Shown here piece after piece: positions 1-11,149 of a stretch of 64,000 bases of DNA. The notes under the pieces were generated by a model. It was not told the origin of the DNA and did no database searches. It worked only from the letters and a program-made list of their open reading frames with translations. The number at the start of each line of letters is the position of its first letter. The first letter of the stretch is position 1. The stretch comes from Balaenoptera acutorostrata (Eukaryota > Chordata > Mammalia > Artiodactyla > Balaenopteridae). Position numbers and translations under genes: made by a program. The stretch spans positions 47,838,973 to 47,902,972 of the forward strand of contig NC_080081.1 of assembly GCF_949987535.1 (NCBI RefSeq), in the 5' to 3' direction.

Positions 1-172
1 GTACTATATAATAAAACAGTATGTATTTCAGTGTAAACAGTTGGCCATCGACTACTCAAGAAGGCACAATAAAGTCACATTCTGGAGTCTTTGCCTCATG
101 CCACTGTGGGTACAACAGCTACGATGTAGGTTGATGTAGGTGTGCTGTTCTGTTGATTCAGATACCACAAGC

Positions 173-223
173 AGCAAAAGGTGAAGGTTTAAGTAAGCTA
201 GGTCCTTCACCTTTTGCTAGGAT
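173..223. repeat. Hairpin built of pieces matching sequence 1.0-1.2 kb downstream
   Basis: Positions 173-187 and 204-218 are exact 15-bp reverse complements with a 16-nt loop. In addition, 184-201 is the exact reverse complement of 1211-1228 (18 bp), and 205-223 is an exact direct copy of 1379-1397 (19 bp, cttcaccttttgctaggat). Almost the whole 51-bp stretch is therefore matched by short blocks found downstream in mixed orientation. This layout fits replication template switching. A fragmented transposon with repeated ends is the alternative. Confidence 0.7.
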
Positions 224-1552
224 TGTCCTGGGATACCTAAATTTCAGAAATGGAACACAAATGATGGTAAAGCTTAAAACAAAAACAGTGTAACTATAAT
301 TTACAGAGTAGTTGGATTCTTGGAAAATTCAATGTATATTAAGTTACATAATATATGAAGTATTAAACATGTAACAATTTACATATTCTGTTGTACATCT
401 AATTTCGTTGAATTAGAGTCTAGGCGTAGATAATTATGATTTTCCCTCTCTTGTTCTCTCTGTGTATCTCTCTGTGGGATGCAGGACAGTTTCTTATTGT
501 GTAGGATTAGCTCATGTGTAGCAGAATGTCTAGCACACCTTTCCCCTGTAAATGCTGGTAGCGTCACCTCAGTCACCATGACAACCAAAATGCCCCGAGA
601 CATTTCTAGAATGCTTCCTAAGTGGTGTTAAGGCGTATTGAAAATCACTGGCTTAGAGAAAAAAAAAAAGAAACAAAATAAACCATTATTCACATAATAG
701 GATATTTCTAACCAGAGTAGCCAAGAGTGACATTACTAATTGCTACCTTTTATTGGAGTGTCAAATGGGACAACTTCTAAGATCTTAAGTTTTATATCAA
801 GGTGAAATGAAGGGAATTTTGACTTTTAATTGCTTCAAAGTTTTGGTAGCCAAAAACTGAGTCAGCTAAAGGCATAAACTACAGTGTCTGAATTGTAGGA
901 CCCTTGTAAAACTTAGAAGAAATTAAACTTTCTGGGCTCCCTAGGTGATCCAAAGTCCTGATTTTTATGGGCACTTTTCTGAGTGGATATGTAGTTTATA
1001 TACATTAAGATGTCCTACATTGCACACAGATGACCCAAGGCTAAGATCAGGAGGAAATCCAGTTGAGCTGCCCTCTCCTTCAGCCACTTCTGTCTTACCT
1101 CAGCCTCCCTTCCTTTGTCAGCTGAGCTGATAGATTCTGGTCGCAATTCATATATTTATGTGGATATTCTTGACTTGTATTTTTAGTCAGAATTAGGCCT
1201 GTAGCAAGATCTAGCTTACTTAAACCTTTATTTTGATTGGTGCTGTTGAGAAATGTTAGGTTTTTAGGTGGTACTTCTTTTTATGAGTGCCACTTTTATG
1301 TGATTTAGAACATGCAATAAATTAATTAATGAATATTTTTGATAGGGGTGGAGAAGAGACAGTTAAAACTGTAGGATGCTTCACCTTTTGCTAGGATCAG
1401 TATTAGGTATTTGGTATGTGCTTGTAGCTTATCAGAATCTGGAAAGGGATTGGCTTATTTACCTTTTAATTCTTATGATATATGGAGCAGCGCTTTCAGA
1501 ATGGTGCAAGATGGCTTCAGGTACAGCTGTTGTAAAAATATGTTTATATTTT

Positions 1553-1638
1553 AAAATATATTTATCTATATAAATTATAAATATTATATATTACATATAA
1601 TATATAATATTTATAATTTATATAGATAAATATATTTT
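1553..1638. repeat. AT-rich palindrome with 41-bp perfect arms
   Basis: Positions 1553-1593 and 1598-1638 are exact reverse complements of each other (41 bp), separated by a 4-nt spacer (cata). The arms are almost pure A/T, with a single G-C pair each. A second small inverted repeat lies just after it: 1658-1665 (tcacaatt) pairs with 1673-1680 across a 7-nt spacer. Such a sequence can fold into a cruciform or long hairpin. No transposon terminal signature is visible at its ends. Confidence 0.92.
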
Positions 1639-1997
1639 TATATGTAATATATACATTTCACAATTATATATAAATTGTGAATCCTAATAAGCTTATGGAA
1701 GGCAGAAATCTTCAACTGTCTAATTATCTATAGTGATGTGAATGTAATTTTACTAGCCTGCTGTGAATTTAAAAAGTTTTTCTGGTAAGTGTTTTACCTG
1801 CTAAAATGATCTAGAATACTCTGTTCTCTGTGTCTCCAGGTCCTTTCTCTTTTTTCTCCTGGCAGAGCTACATGTAAATCATTCCAAAACAGTTAATGCT
1901 GCTTTAGTCACCAATTATTGATTTTCTGTTCATTGTGTATGTAGAATTGTTGCTCTACTTAGATTCTAAAACGAGGCTTTTTAATTGTGTTTTCCAG

Positions 1998-2102
1998 GAA
2001 GATATGAATTTAAATGAAGATAAAAAGGCACCATTGCGGGAAAAGGACTTCAGTACCAAAAAAGAAATGGTGATGCAGTACATTAATACTGCTTCCAAGA
2101 CA
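1998..2102 (+). CDS. DIAPH3: DIAPH3 exon (Rho GTPase-binding region of diaphanous formin 3)
   Basis: A 105-bp exon, 35 codons in phase 0 at both ends. It is bounded by acceptor AG at 1996-1997 and donor gtaagt starting at 2103. The peptide begins EDMNLNEDKKAPLREKD and ends MQYINTASKT, which matches my recollection of mammalian DIAPH3 around residues 120-155. The paralogue DIAPH2 reads EEKKAPLRNKD and QYISATAKS here, so DIAPH3 is preferred. DIAPH3 is a Rho effector that nucleates and elongates unbranched actin filaments. This segment lies in the N-terminal GTPase-binding region, where Rho-GTP binding helps relieve DID-DAD autoinhibition. The reading frame is open upstream to 1935 by chance only; the splice acceptor, not a start codon, defines the exon start. 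It joins in frame to the exon at 58102. Confidence 0.93.
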
Positions 2103-3160
2103 GTAAGTAAAACTGTCAAGTTGAGAAGTACTGCTGAAGCATGTTGTGGTATGGAAAACAATACATTTGTCTAATGAAGTGCCTAAGTTTGCGGGCAACT
2201 GTAATCATAGAGCTTTTGTATGTATAATTAAAGGTACAAGTATTATAATAAGTTTGTTTAATTTGAAAGTATTTCTTACCTTATAACTTTTAAACTGCTT
2301 TTGCTTTTTGGCCACTCACACTGTTAAGAAGCACTGTGGTTGCTTGGTCCACTCACTCTAGGACACCCCTCCTTGTTAGTGAATTAAGATGGGTATTGAT
2401 TTCTAATGTCACTTATAAACTGGGATAATACTTGTATTGTAGAAAAGTGAGACTGATTTTACTCTAACTACCTAAATCAGGATACATAATAGTGGCTTAG
2501 AGGCATATCTTTAATGTGAGTTTCCCTGTGGATAAAATTAGCTTGTAACAAATTATAAATGTAGACACTGAAAGGAGCATTAAGAATCCACGTGGCTACC
2601 ACTTTTCTAGGGAAACATGAAATATGTGAGTGGAAGTAATAACTAAATGTCTGAGAAACATGACCGGCACACAGAATCAATTATATTTATTTCATGGAAC
2701 AACAAATGAGCTTTGTTGTCATAAAAAAAATTGTGACTAAGTGGATTGGATGAAAAATATAAAATGGAAGCTAATGAAGAAGAAAAGGCTCGTTAGAAAG
2801 ACAGTAGAAAATGCTTTTGGTTGAATGTAAAATAGAATTGGATTGGAGAAAAATAACTAAACACACTGTAGTTTTCACTGGATACTTTAACCCAAGGCCA
2901 GCTTACAAGAATATAAGTTATTTATACTTTAACTCCATTTATCTACTAGACTAGTCAGTGATTCTGAGGTATTTCTTTTGGAAGAAAGATTCAAGTGATG
3001 TTTAATTTTTAAACATGTCTCATTTTTTGGCTGCCTGATGTTCAGATGTAGAATTCACTGAGTACTGTGCTTTTCCCAGTTCTTTCTATGGGCTCTGTAT
3101 CTTGCCATTGAGATGTAAATTGCTTTTGTCCCTTGATGGTACTTGGCCATCACAAATTAA

Positions 3161-3320
3161 CAGTGGGGATTTAGGAGTCAGAGCTCTGTGATTTGGATTG
3201 ACTATCCTCTGTTTGGTCTTGGACATCTTATTTTATCTTTCTGATCCTCAATCCCCTCGTCCATAAGATGGGGCTAATACCTACACCATAGGCTTGTTGT
3301 TAGAATTAAATTGTTTATTC
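3161..3320 (+). repeat. MIR SINE remnant
   Basis: The text resembles the MIR core and 3' part, including a diverged 'cctcaatcccctcgtccataa' region followed by 'gatggggctaatacctacac' and a 'gttgttagaattaaa' tail. The sequence is clearly degraded, as expected for an ancient mammalian tRNA-derived SINE. The assignment rests on recalled consensus. Confidence 0.75.
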
Positions 3321-3333
3321 TGTGATTAGAACT

Positions 3334-3654
3334 TAACAGATTTTTTTAAAAATTTTTATTTATTTATATTTATTTTTGGCTGTGTTGGGTCTTTGTTTCT
3401 GTGCGAGGGCTTTGTCTAGTTGCGGCAAGTGGGGGCGACTCTTCATCGCGGTGCATGGGCCTCTCACTGTCACGGCCTCTCTTGTTGCGGAGCACAAGCT
3501 CCAGACGCGCAGGCTCAGTAGTTGTGGCTCACGGGCCTAGTTGCTCTCCGGCATGTGGGATCTTCCCAGACCAGGGCTCGAACCCGTGTCCCCTGCATTG
3601 GCAGGTAGACCCTCAACCTCTGCGCCACCAGGGAAGCCCCCGTAACAGATTTTT
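3334..3654 (-). mobile_element. CHR-type tRNA-derived SINE with 12-bp target-site duplication
   Basis: The element body spans about 3346-3642 and reads on the minus strand: the A-rich tail appears as T/A-rich sequence at the left, and the tRNA-like head at the right ends 'ccaccagggaagcccc'. A perfect 12-bp duplication (taacagattttt) flanks it at 3334-3345 and 3643-3654. The tRNA-like part carries a B-box-like 'ggctcgaacccgtgtcc' on the plus strand. This family is typical of cetaceans and close relatives and is a main reason for the organism call. Confidence 0.92.
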
Positions 3655-3837
3655 AACTGGTGGCTGCCTCTTGTGGTAGCAGTGGTTGTAGTAGCAATTG
3701 TTTGTTTTTTATTTTTCTTTGTGATTTACTGTCGAAATTCTTACTGTTGAAATCATTACACCACAATTAAAAATATAAGTAAATGTACATCAGTAAAAAT
3801 ACAAATTTCTTATTAGTGAGTCTACATTTCTAGAAGT

Positions 3838-4095
3838 TCATTTGTTCACTCAACACATTTATTAAGCATCTGTGTGTCAGGCACTTAATAAAAGTGTCTG
3901 TATTTAAGGCCCTGGCGATTGAGCACCAAGATAGTGCGTCATTGTATCCTATGGAGCAATGAGACACAAATGACAGAAACACACAAACACATGTAATGGG
4001 AGGTGAAATGTGATGTGGGGAAAAAAATGCAGGGGGAGTGGAAACGGTGTACCTGTTTTATGTAGAGTCATCAGGGCAGAGTCTCCTGTTAGGGA
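3838..4095 (-). repeat. L2 LINE 3'-end remnant (minus)
   Basis: Starts with a diverged form of the common 'ttcattcaacaaatatttattgagca' text (here 'cactcaacacatttattaag'), followed by 'gtgtcaggcac'. This is the reverse complement of the L2 3' end. Downstream similarity is weak, so the right boundary is approximate. Confidence 0.55.
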
Positions 4096-4099
4096 ATTT

Positions 4100-7000
4100 A
4101 AAATCCAACAAGCATGAATCCACTTAATATAATTACAAGAGATAATACATTAGTTAGAACTGGTATAGAAAACCCTAGCATAATAGTGCAGTTTAATTCT
4201 GGGATTTCAGATAAACAGACTTTTTAATAGAATAAACCATTTTGAACTTCTTCACAGTGGATCTGTTTCAGCTTACATTCACTGATTTTAAAGTTTAATC
4301 CTCTAATTATTTTGGACTTGGGCTGGAATTTATTTACCAGAATTAAGTAATTAGATTATCAGGATTGAAATAGATTAGTTATCTAAAGTATGATTAAAGC
4401 ATTTAATTGGTGTGTGGAGAGTCATGGCTTTTCTTAGGAGGGTTCTGAATAATTCAGCAAATGGTTAACATTGTAGAAGGTTCAAGCTGACCAGTCATCT
4501 ATTTTTGCTCTGGAAGTAAAAACACATTTTATTAACTCTAGGATATGGACTTTGTTACGCCAGTATATTTAGGTTAATGAGTACTGAAAAAGTTTCTCTG
4601 AGAAAAACAAAGCTCCTAGATAGGTTGTTCTAGGGAGGATGTGGGGACTTTGTCAGATGTTAACATTTTAGCCTTAGAATTTGCTTTGAGATTCTCTTTT
4701 GTGGGTAAGCATTAATATTATTTTTTGGAAAATAGTATTGATGCCTACAGTTGATTTTTTGAAAACGCTTTTGAAATGTTAACACTCAAACTAGCCCTAA
4801 AGTAGATCAGCTTGGTTTTAAAATAGGAAAAAACAAAAAAACAATAAAAACCATTGATCAAACTAGGTTGTTTCCAAGATCTTAGTAGGTTTCAGTTTAG
4901 GTGGCCAAATATTAAGACTCAATTTCTTCAGTTAGGAAAGATTATTAAAATTTACTAAGCAAATATTATATTTGAGGCTAAAAATGCCAGATAGACGTGT
5001 TTCTAAGTTCCTAGGGCGTGGGTATGTGATCCAGGTTTGGCCAGTACAGTCTGATGGCCAGGTCTGGTGGGGGCTTCTGAGAAAGGTTTCTCTCCCTCAT
5101 AAAAGGGTCCAGAGCAGGAAAGCTGCCTTTCCCTGCTACTTGTCGTGGCTGTGAGGGTGTGTGGGGTGCTTGACGCCTGACGTCATGGAGCTGCTGCTCT
5201 GGCCCAGGGCAGTCCTGCCTCCAAACTCTTCTATTATGTGAGGTGATGCCAGTTCTTATTGAAGCTGCTTTCAGCTGGGTTTTTGCTTTGCTGCTGTAAA
5301 CATCCTGATAGACCATCCAGATACACTTTGGCCTATGTGGGCTATCTCTTTAATTCACTCTGGAAATTTCTCTTTCCATCCAAAGGAGTATCTTACAAGA
5401 TCTTCCCCTCACCCAGTATACTCAGAGCATAGATGGGGAGGCACTACAAGGCCAGGTGTCCATCCCTTGGTAAATGACTTGTGCTTAGCAGCAAGTTTAT
5501 TGGAGAAAACGTCTTTCAAAACAGAACGATACAGATTTTACCTATGTACGATTACTTGCTGGAGGGTAAGACTATTCTGCAATTAGTGGTAAGGACTTTA
5601 TAAGTAGGATGTGACATGATAGTCCAAATGGAAGAGAACCCACAGTTCCTGAACAAGGTAGGATGAAGAAAATTCTAGAACAAGAGAGGATCTCTTAAAC
5701 CACAGTTGCCAAAGAATTTTCCTATTTTCTAAATGGAAGTGAGCTAGAATTTAAAATACAAATCTACCATATAAATGTATTTAATTATGCTTAACCCAAC
5801 TGTGAGTATAATTCTCTTTTATTATGTGTGGTTCAATTATTTTTAATCCTTTTTTTCCTTAAACATTATTTAAAGCCCCCTTCAGATATTAAGTTATGAT
5901 TTTTGTAGTCAAGATTCTTGTGCTTTGAGTGGAACCAACCAGGCTTGGGAGATATATCCTAATAGAGTTGCTGCCTTCACCAAGTTTTCCTTTTCTTATT
6001 TCTTTTTTGTTTAGGTATATCATACCCTTTATCTGTGACATCAGTGTATATGTTGTGTTTATTTTCTGGGTGTATTTTGTCTGGGTAATATGGAAGTCTC
6101 CCATGACAGGGTTAACAGAAAACCATGGATTAATTTATATGCAACTAAAGAATGTGTTAAAGAGGATAGCTGTAGAGAGTAGGATTTAGATCAATGAGTT
6201 GCCTACATCCCCCTGCTCCCACCCCAACCCATTGCAAAGGATTGGTAAAAATAAAATCTCCTTTCTATTTGTTGAGAAGAAAGAATTTGCTGTTCCACTT
6301 TTAGGCTTTTTCAGGGTGATGCGTGGTAATTCAAAACTAGAAACAACTTAGAGAGGCCAAAACCTATATCCCAGAAAGTGAAAGGAGGAAGAGGAGAATC
6401 AGCCAGGCGTGTTTGAGTGATAGGACAGGAGAACCAGAAAGATGTCTGGTCCTCTGTGGGGAGGTGGAGTTTCAGGGGGAGAGAGAGAGAGACATTTAAA
6501 GAGTTTTGAGGGACATTTTGTTTTATGCTGTGTAGTATAACACATTTATGATGTCTTTAAGAACGATTATGTCTCTAAGAACCATTCATCTTCTTTTTCT
6601 TTTTTTCCTTATTTATTTTTATATATTGAGATGATGACACTGTCCAGGCAATTTACTTCTATACAGACTACAACCACTACAACTACGACCTATCAGCACA
6701 TGGTCTTTTTTGGCTGTACCATTAGGTGTGGATATAATGCTTTAAAAATCTCTCTTCAAAATGTATACTTCTAGTTCCTGAGGATTGCACTAGGTTGGAA
6801 TCCAAAGTTCTTACAGGCTCCTTGACATCCCCCGCCGCCCCCCAATATGTCATTGGAAACTGTATCCCAGCTGCAAGTAACAAGCTCATTTTAGGTGGGC
6901 TGACATGAAATAAAAAGGGCCTAATCTCATTTCTAAGGTGCATAATTATAACATCCATCTTTTATTCCCTATTTGTATTTAGTTTTTTCCTTTCTGATTT

Positions 7001-9345
7001 CTTTTTTCAGGGAATGAAGCAGAAATCCTCTTTTATAAGTGCTCCTGGAAGTTTACTAGCTTCCTTTGACTTTGTTTCTAATTTTTTTCTTTCCTAGTCA
7101 ATCTAGACTGCAGTCAAGTGACTGCAAGGGCTCCTCCGAGGCATTTGTTAGAAAAGTTTGGATGGCGTTTAGCTTTACTCCTTGAATCCTTTCTGAAGTA
7201 TTTCTGTAGTTCTTGCTTCGTCTTCTTTGATAAAAAATAAAGTTAAATAACAAGTATTATAGAACATAATTTTAAAAGGCACATAGAAAGATTGTAACAA
7301 AAGTTTCTCAAAAAGCATGATGAAATGACTGAGTGTAAATTGAGTTCGTAAGCGCAGGATTATAGACTTTCACGTATGTGTATGTATAGAGGTGTGTATA
7401 TGTAGTGTTCGAAAGTATTTTGAAAGGTATTATCACTTGTTCTAGCTCAGTAGGTCATGGTGTTCTCAAACATGGAGGACAGAGTTTTCTGCAGTATCAG
7501 CCTTCTAGGCATATTTTGATCAGAAGAGAACTGTGTTTTGAGAAAATATTAGTTGTGTGTTCATTTGTATGTATGAACGTTTTCTTCAAGTAGAAAATCT
7601 AGACTTGATTGAGGGTGTTTTCATAACTTTCAGTGTGTATTTTATGTTTTAGATTTCAGTTTCATATGTAAATTTTGGAAACATTGCCAGATACAGGTAA
7701 ATCAAGTTGTTGTTGCCCTTGTTTTATTTCCTCTATTTTTTGTCATCGTTGTTATTTAAAAAGCTTATATTTTAACCACTAGAAACTTAGATGAACCATA
7801 AATAGTGATACATTCTTGGTAAAATAAACACGGGTTATTTTTTGGCTTACATTTCAGGTTAGGGATTTGATCAAAGCATCCCTGCCACACAAAAGCTTGG
7901 TAAAAGTGGCCGGTACTCAGTATTAGACACTTACCTGTTTATCATCAGTACCCTTACAATACTTTGCCTGTTTGTCTCCAGGTCTTGCTTGCTGACGAGG
8001 AGAAAATTTCAGAGCCTCAGGGCAATGAACCAACTTCTTCTTAAGAGTATTTCCTAATCTGTCTGGCATTTTAATTTCTATTTGTGCCTATATAGGAAGG
8101 TTTTATTTATGTACAATTAAAATTATCTTCTAACAGCTCAGATTCATCCAGCTTTCTTACAAGTCGTTCTGAGCAGCACCAGTGGTGTATAGTGTTCTCT
8201 GCTGTTACTGCATTGTGTTTTTGTTTAGGCAGGAGATGAATATGAAGAAAACAGTCATCTTTTCTTTTTTTTTTATAGGATGAAATTATATTAGGTTCAA
8301 ACTAGAATTGTGTATTTTTGGTCTTTTAAAAATCTTATGGCTCGTTAAGACGTCTTTTCTTTCATTACAGCACTTTTTAAAAGATTCGCCAGATACAGAA
8401 ACATTGTTATTTACTATTAAAATTTACTAGAATTTTAGAGCCTGACAGGGCCGATGGTGCTTATACCAGTTGTGGCATTAGAGGTCATCTGAGGTTGTTT
8501 TCATCTTGGTTATTGAGTTGTTTCTTGATCTAAGATATTTTTCTATGTTCATGCTTACTTTTTAGACTTTAATGAATATAATTAAGCTTATGTCTGATAA
8601 CTGCAAAAGTAGTGAAAACTTTGAAAGTGCCAGAAAGAAGAGGCATGTGATTATAATGGAGATGAAAGTGAAGAGCAAATATCCATATGGAATGAACCTT
8701 TTGAAAGAAGGAACAGTTCTGAAGGAATAAGTGAAAAATTGAGAAAAATGCTATGTATTATGTGCAATTGTTTTTCAGTGAATGAAGGGAAAAGGTATGT
8801 CAATGCAAATAATCAATAAATGATCTATAATGGGAATAGAAAAGAGTTATATTTGAGCCAAACTGAAGACTATAGCTTGGGAGACAGCCTCTCAGATAAC
8901 TCTGAGGAACTGCTCTGGAGAAGCACGGTTTTCAGCACAGTTTTATGTCTTGTCAGAACAAAGAACATCAAACAAGTCAGGGATACATTCCTTCAGGGTT
9001 TCAAAAAAATACCCAAAACACAGATCAGCATGTACACAGTATGGTCTTGGCATCTGGGAAGGGAGTCTTATCATTTAAGGAGTATCAGCATTGGCCTCCC
9101 AGGAAGGGAGGCATTTAATCTTTATTTTTAACATGGACATTCTTTACTCCTGGTCAGTGCACACTTTTCTTTAGTGATTAAAGCAGATGTACAGTGTATG
9201 TTTGATAGGCCACAAACAGGCTGTTTTAGTCAGCATAGAATAAAAATTAACTCATGTATAAGCCAGAATAATGTCCCCCTACCTCAATATGTGAAAATTT
9301 CTTCTATTAGGTAATTGAAGAAATAGGAAAAAAAGTTGCCAGGTA
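4100..9345. other. Intronic sequence without confident features
   Basis: Mostly AT-rich unique-looking sequence. From about 8815 to 9340, and again from about 9510 to 9745, the text looks like one older retroelement (possibly an LTR) interrupted by the MER5-like element, but I cannot name its family. A (GA)n run lies near 6478-6492. No coding potential beyond short chance ORFs was found. Confidence 0.6.
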
Positions 9346-9509
9346 CAGTGGCGCTCAACCTTGATATCCATTAGAATCATCTGGGGAGCTTTAAAAATCT
9401 TGATATCTGGGTCCTGTCATTTACAATTAAGTCAGGTGAGCCCCAGGCATCAGTATTTAGTAATGTTCTCTCAGTGTTTCTAGGGTACAGTCAAGGATGA
9501 GAACTACTG
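9346..9509. mobile_element. MER5-like nonautonomous hAT element
   Basis: About 164 bp starting 'cagtggcgctcaacc' and ending 'gatgagaactactg', which are imperfect inverted ends of the MER5/Charlie type. Between them are 'attagaatcatctggggagc' and 'aggcatcagtattt', both typical internal text. It sits inside an older unidentified repeat. No transposase remains, as is normal for this family. Confidence 0.75.
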
Positions 9510-10549
9510 GGCTGGACAAGATGAGAGTCTTTTAGTGTAACGTTAATTCAGCCAAAGACTAGAATTTAATAGGATTGAAAGGCTGAACATGGTGAACATG
9601 ACTCATAAAACTGTTATCAAGCCATTGTGGGTTCCACGCTAGTTTGCACATGCATAACGTCAAAATGAATGTTCAAAGGGCATACTGTAGCTATGAAGAA
9701 ATTCTCCGACCCCTGGCCTCTTGTAAAAGTCATCAAAGGGGGGAAGGTTATCTACTGTAACAGATGGAAGAACTTGGTCTTTTTTGGAAAAGGATGCCCA
9801 GTAGAACAGGTATGAGCAAGGAGGAGAAGAGTGTGTCTGGTTTTAAAGCTTCAAAGGTGGCAGTAAACTTAAACCCCTCTTTATTTTGGTTTGTACTTGA
9901 GAGACATCCTTTCAGTTCTTACTTATTCCTAAAGAGAATAAATTCTATACATACTTTAAAAATCCATAATGGGTTAATCATCTTGATATACAAAAGGCAT
10001 TCATTCCTAATTTCATGCTTCCCTGATTTACTACCATTTCCTAACTGGTACAATATAATGGTTTCTCCCCACCCTCAAGAAAATAAGTGTGGTTGGTATA
10101 GCTTCTTACCCTCAATGTAAAAATTATTTCAAATTCTTTTACTGTCAGAAGTTTTCCAGGGTAGGTTACATAAACTGGGAACTCTGCCCTTGGGATTCTT
10201 TGAGGTATGAAAATAAAATTGTCTGAAAGAAAATTCAGACAATCTTAGGTTTTATCTACTCCTTGTATATTATTACTGTTACGCTAGATTTTTCTCTCTT
10301 TTTTTTTCTTTGGTAGCCTTTGGGAAAGCTGTATTGCATTGTTTTGGTGAGTTAAAAATCATATTCTGCCCCCTTTTTTTTTGTTAAGGATGGCTTTGTT
10401 ATACTCTTTCATTTAGTAGAGATTTTTGTAGTTACTGAGGTGGTTTTTTATTTACATTACGTCTGGAATTATCTTAGAGCATCTCTACATTTTGCAAATG
10501 AAGTGTGCGACAGCCCCCAGTTAGTAGCTAGGACTAGAAACCAGGGTTT

Positions 10550-10810
10550 CTGATTTTTTTAACTTTTGATTTATAAAATAAAACACAGTTATAGAAAACA
10601 CCAACAAATAAATATGTAGCTTAATAAGTTATCATAAGAACACCACCCAGATCAATAAAAAGAACCTTGTCAGGCACCTTAGAAAGCCCTCCATCTACCC
10701 TGTCTCAAATCTTGCTTTTTTTCCTAAATCACTACCTTGACTTCTATAGGAACTACTTCCTTGACTTTCTTTAATTTTATCTCCCAAAATTATACCACCA
10801 GACACCATAG
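10550..10810 (-). repeat. Old L1-related remnant (minus)
   Basis: 'agaacaccacccagatcaat', 'aaaaagaaccttgtcaggca' and 'taccttgacttctataggaa' resemble an old L1 3' region in reverse complement. Diverged, with approximate limits. Confidence 0.5.
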
Positions 10811-11149
10811 TTTATTGTTGCTTATATTTTAAAATTGGAATATCTTTAACTTTTTTTAATCTTCAAGTTCCCTTTATTTTATCTAAGGCAGTCTGTATTT
10901 TGCCGATTGCATACTCGTGGTAAAGTTAACATGTTTCTCTTTCCTTTGTATTTCCTGCAAAGTGGCAGCTAGATCCAGAGGCTTGATCAGACTCAGGTTT
11001 GATCCCTTTGGTAAGACTGTAGGAGGTATGTTCTGTATTAGGGAGTACTTCATGTCCAGTTTATCATTAAAATTCTGTAATTTTATTTTCATTTATTAGT
11101 TGGAATATATTTATAAAGAGACATTTTCTCTCAAATACTGATTACCTTA

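Larger units (their letters stand above)
1..1997 (+). other. DIAPH3 intron (3' part), upstream of first exon in window
   Basis: About 2 kb of AT-rich sequence before the first recognised exon. It ends in a pyrimidine-containing tract and the acceptor AG at 1996-1997. Two structural oddities (173-223 and 1553-1638) are listed separately. The short ORFs here show no recognisable domain, no conserved-looking composition and no splice context, so I do not call them genes. Apart from those oddities I see nothing I can identify. Confidence 0.8.

Noticed and set aside
1998..2102. Assignment to DIAPH2 (X-linked paralogue)
   Set aside because: The residues KKAPLREKD and MQYINTASKT fit DIAPH3 as I recall it; DIAPH2 differs at several of these positions, and the second exon supports DIAPH3 more strongly still.
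1935..2174. 79-codon ORF read as a small gene
   Set aside because: It is the DIAPH3 exon extended by chance into intron on both sides; the splice sites at 1996-1997 and 2103 explain the conserved part.
8815..9745. Complete ERV LTR flanking the MER5-like element
   Set aside because: The text looks repetitive, but I could not see defined TG...CA ends, a polyadenylation signal in place or internal viral genes, so no LTR is called.
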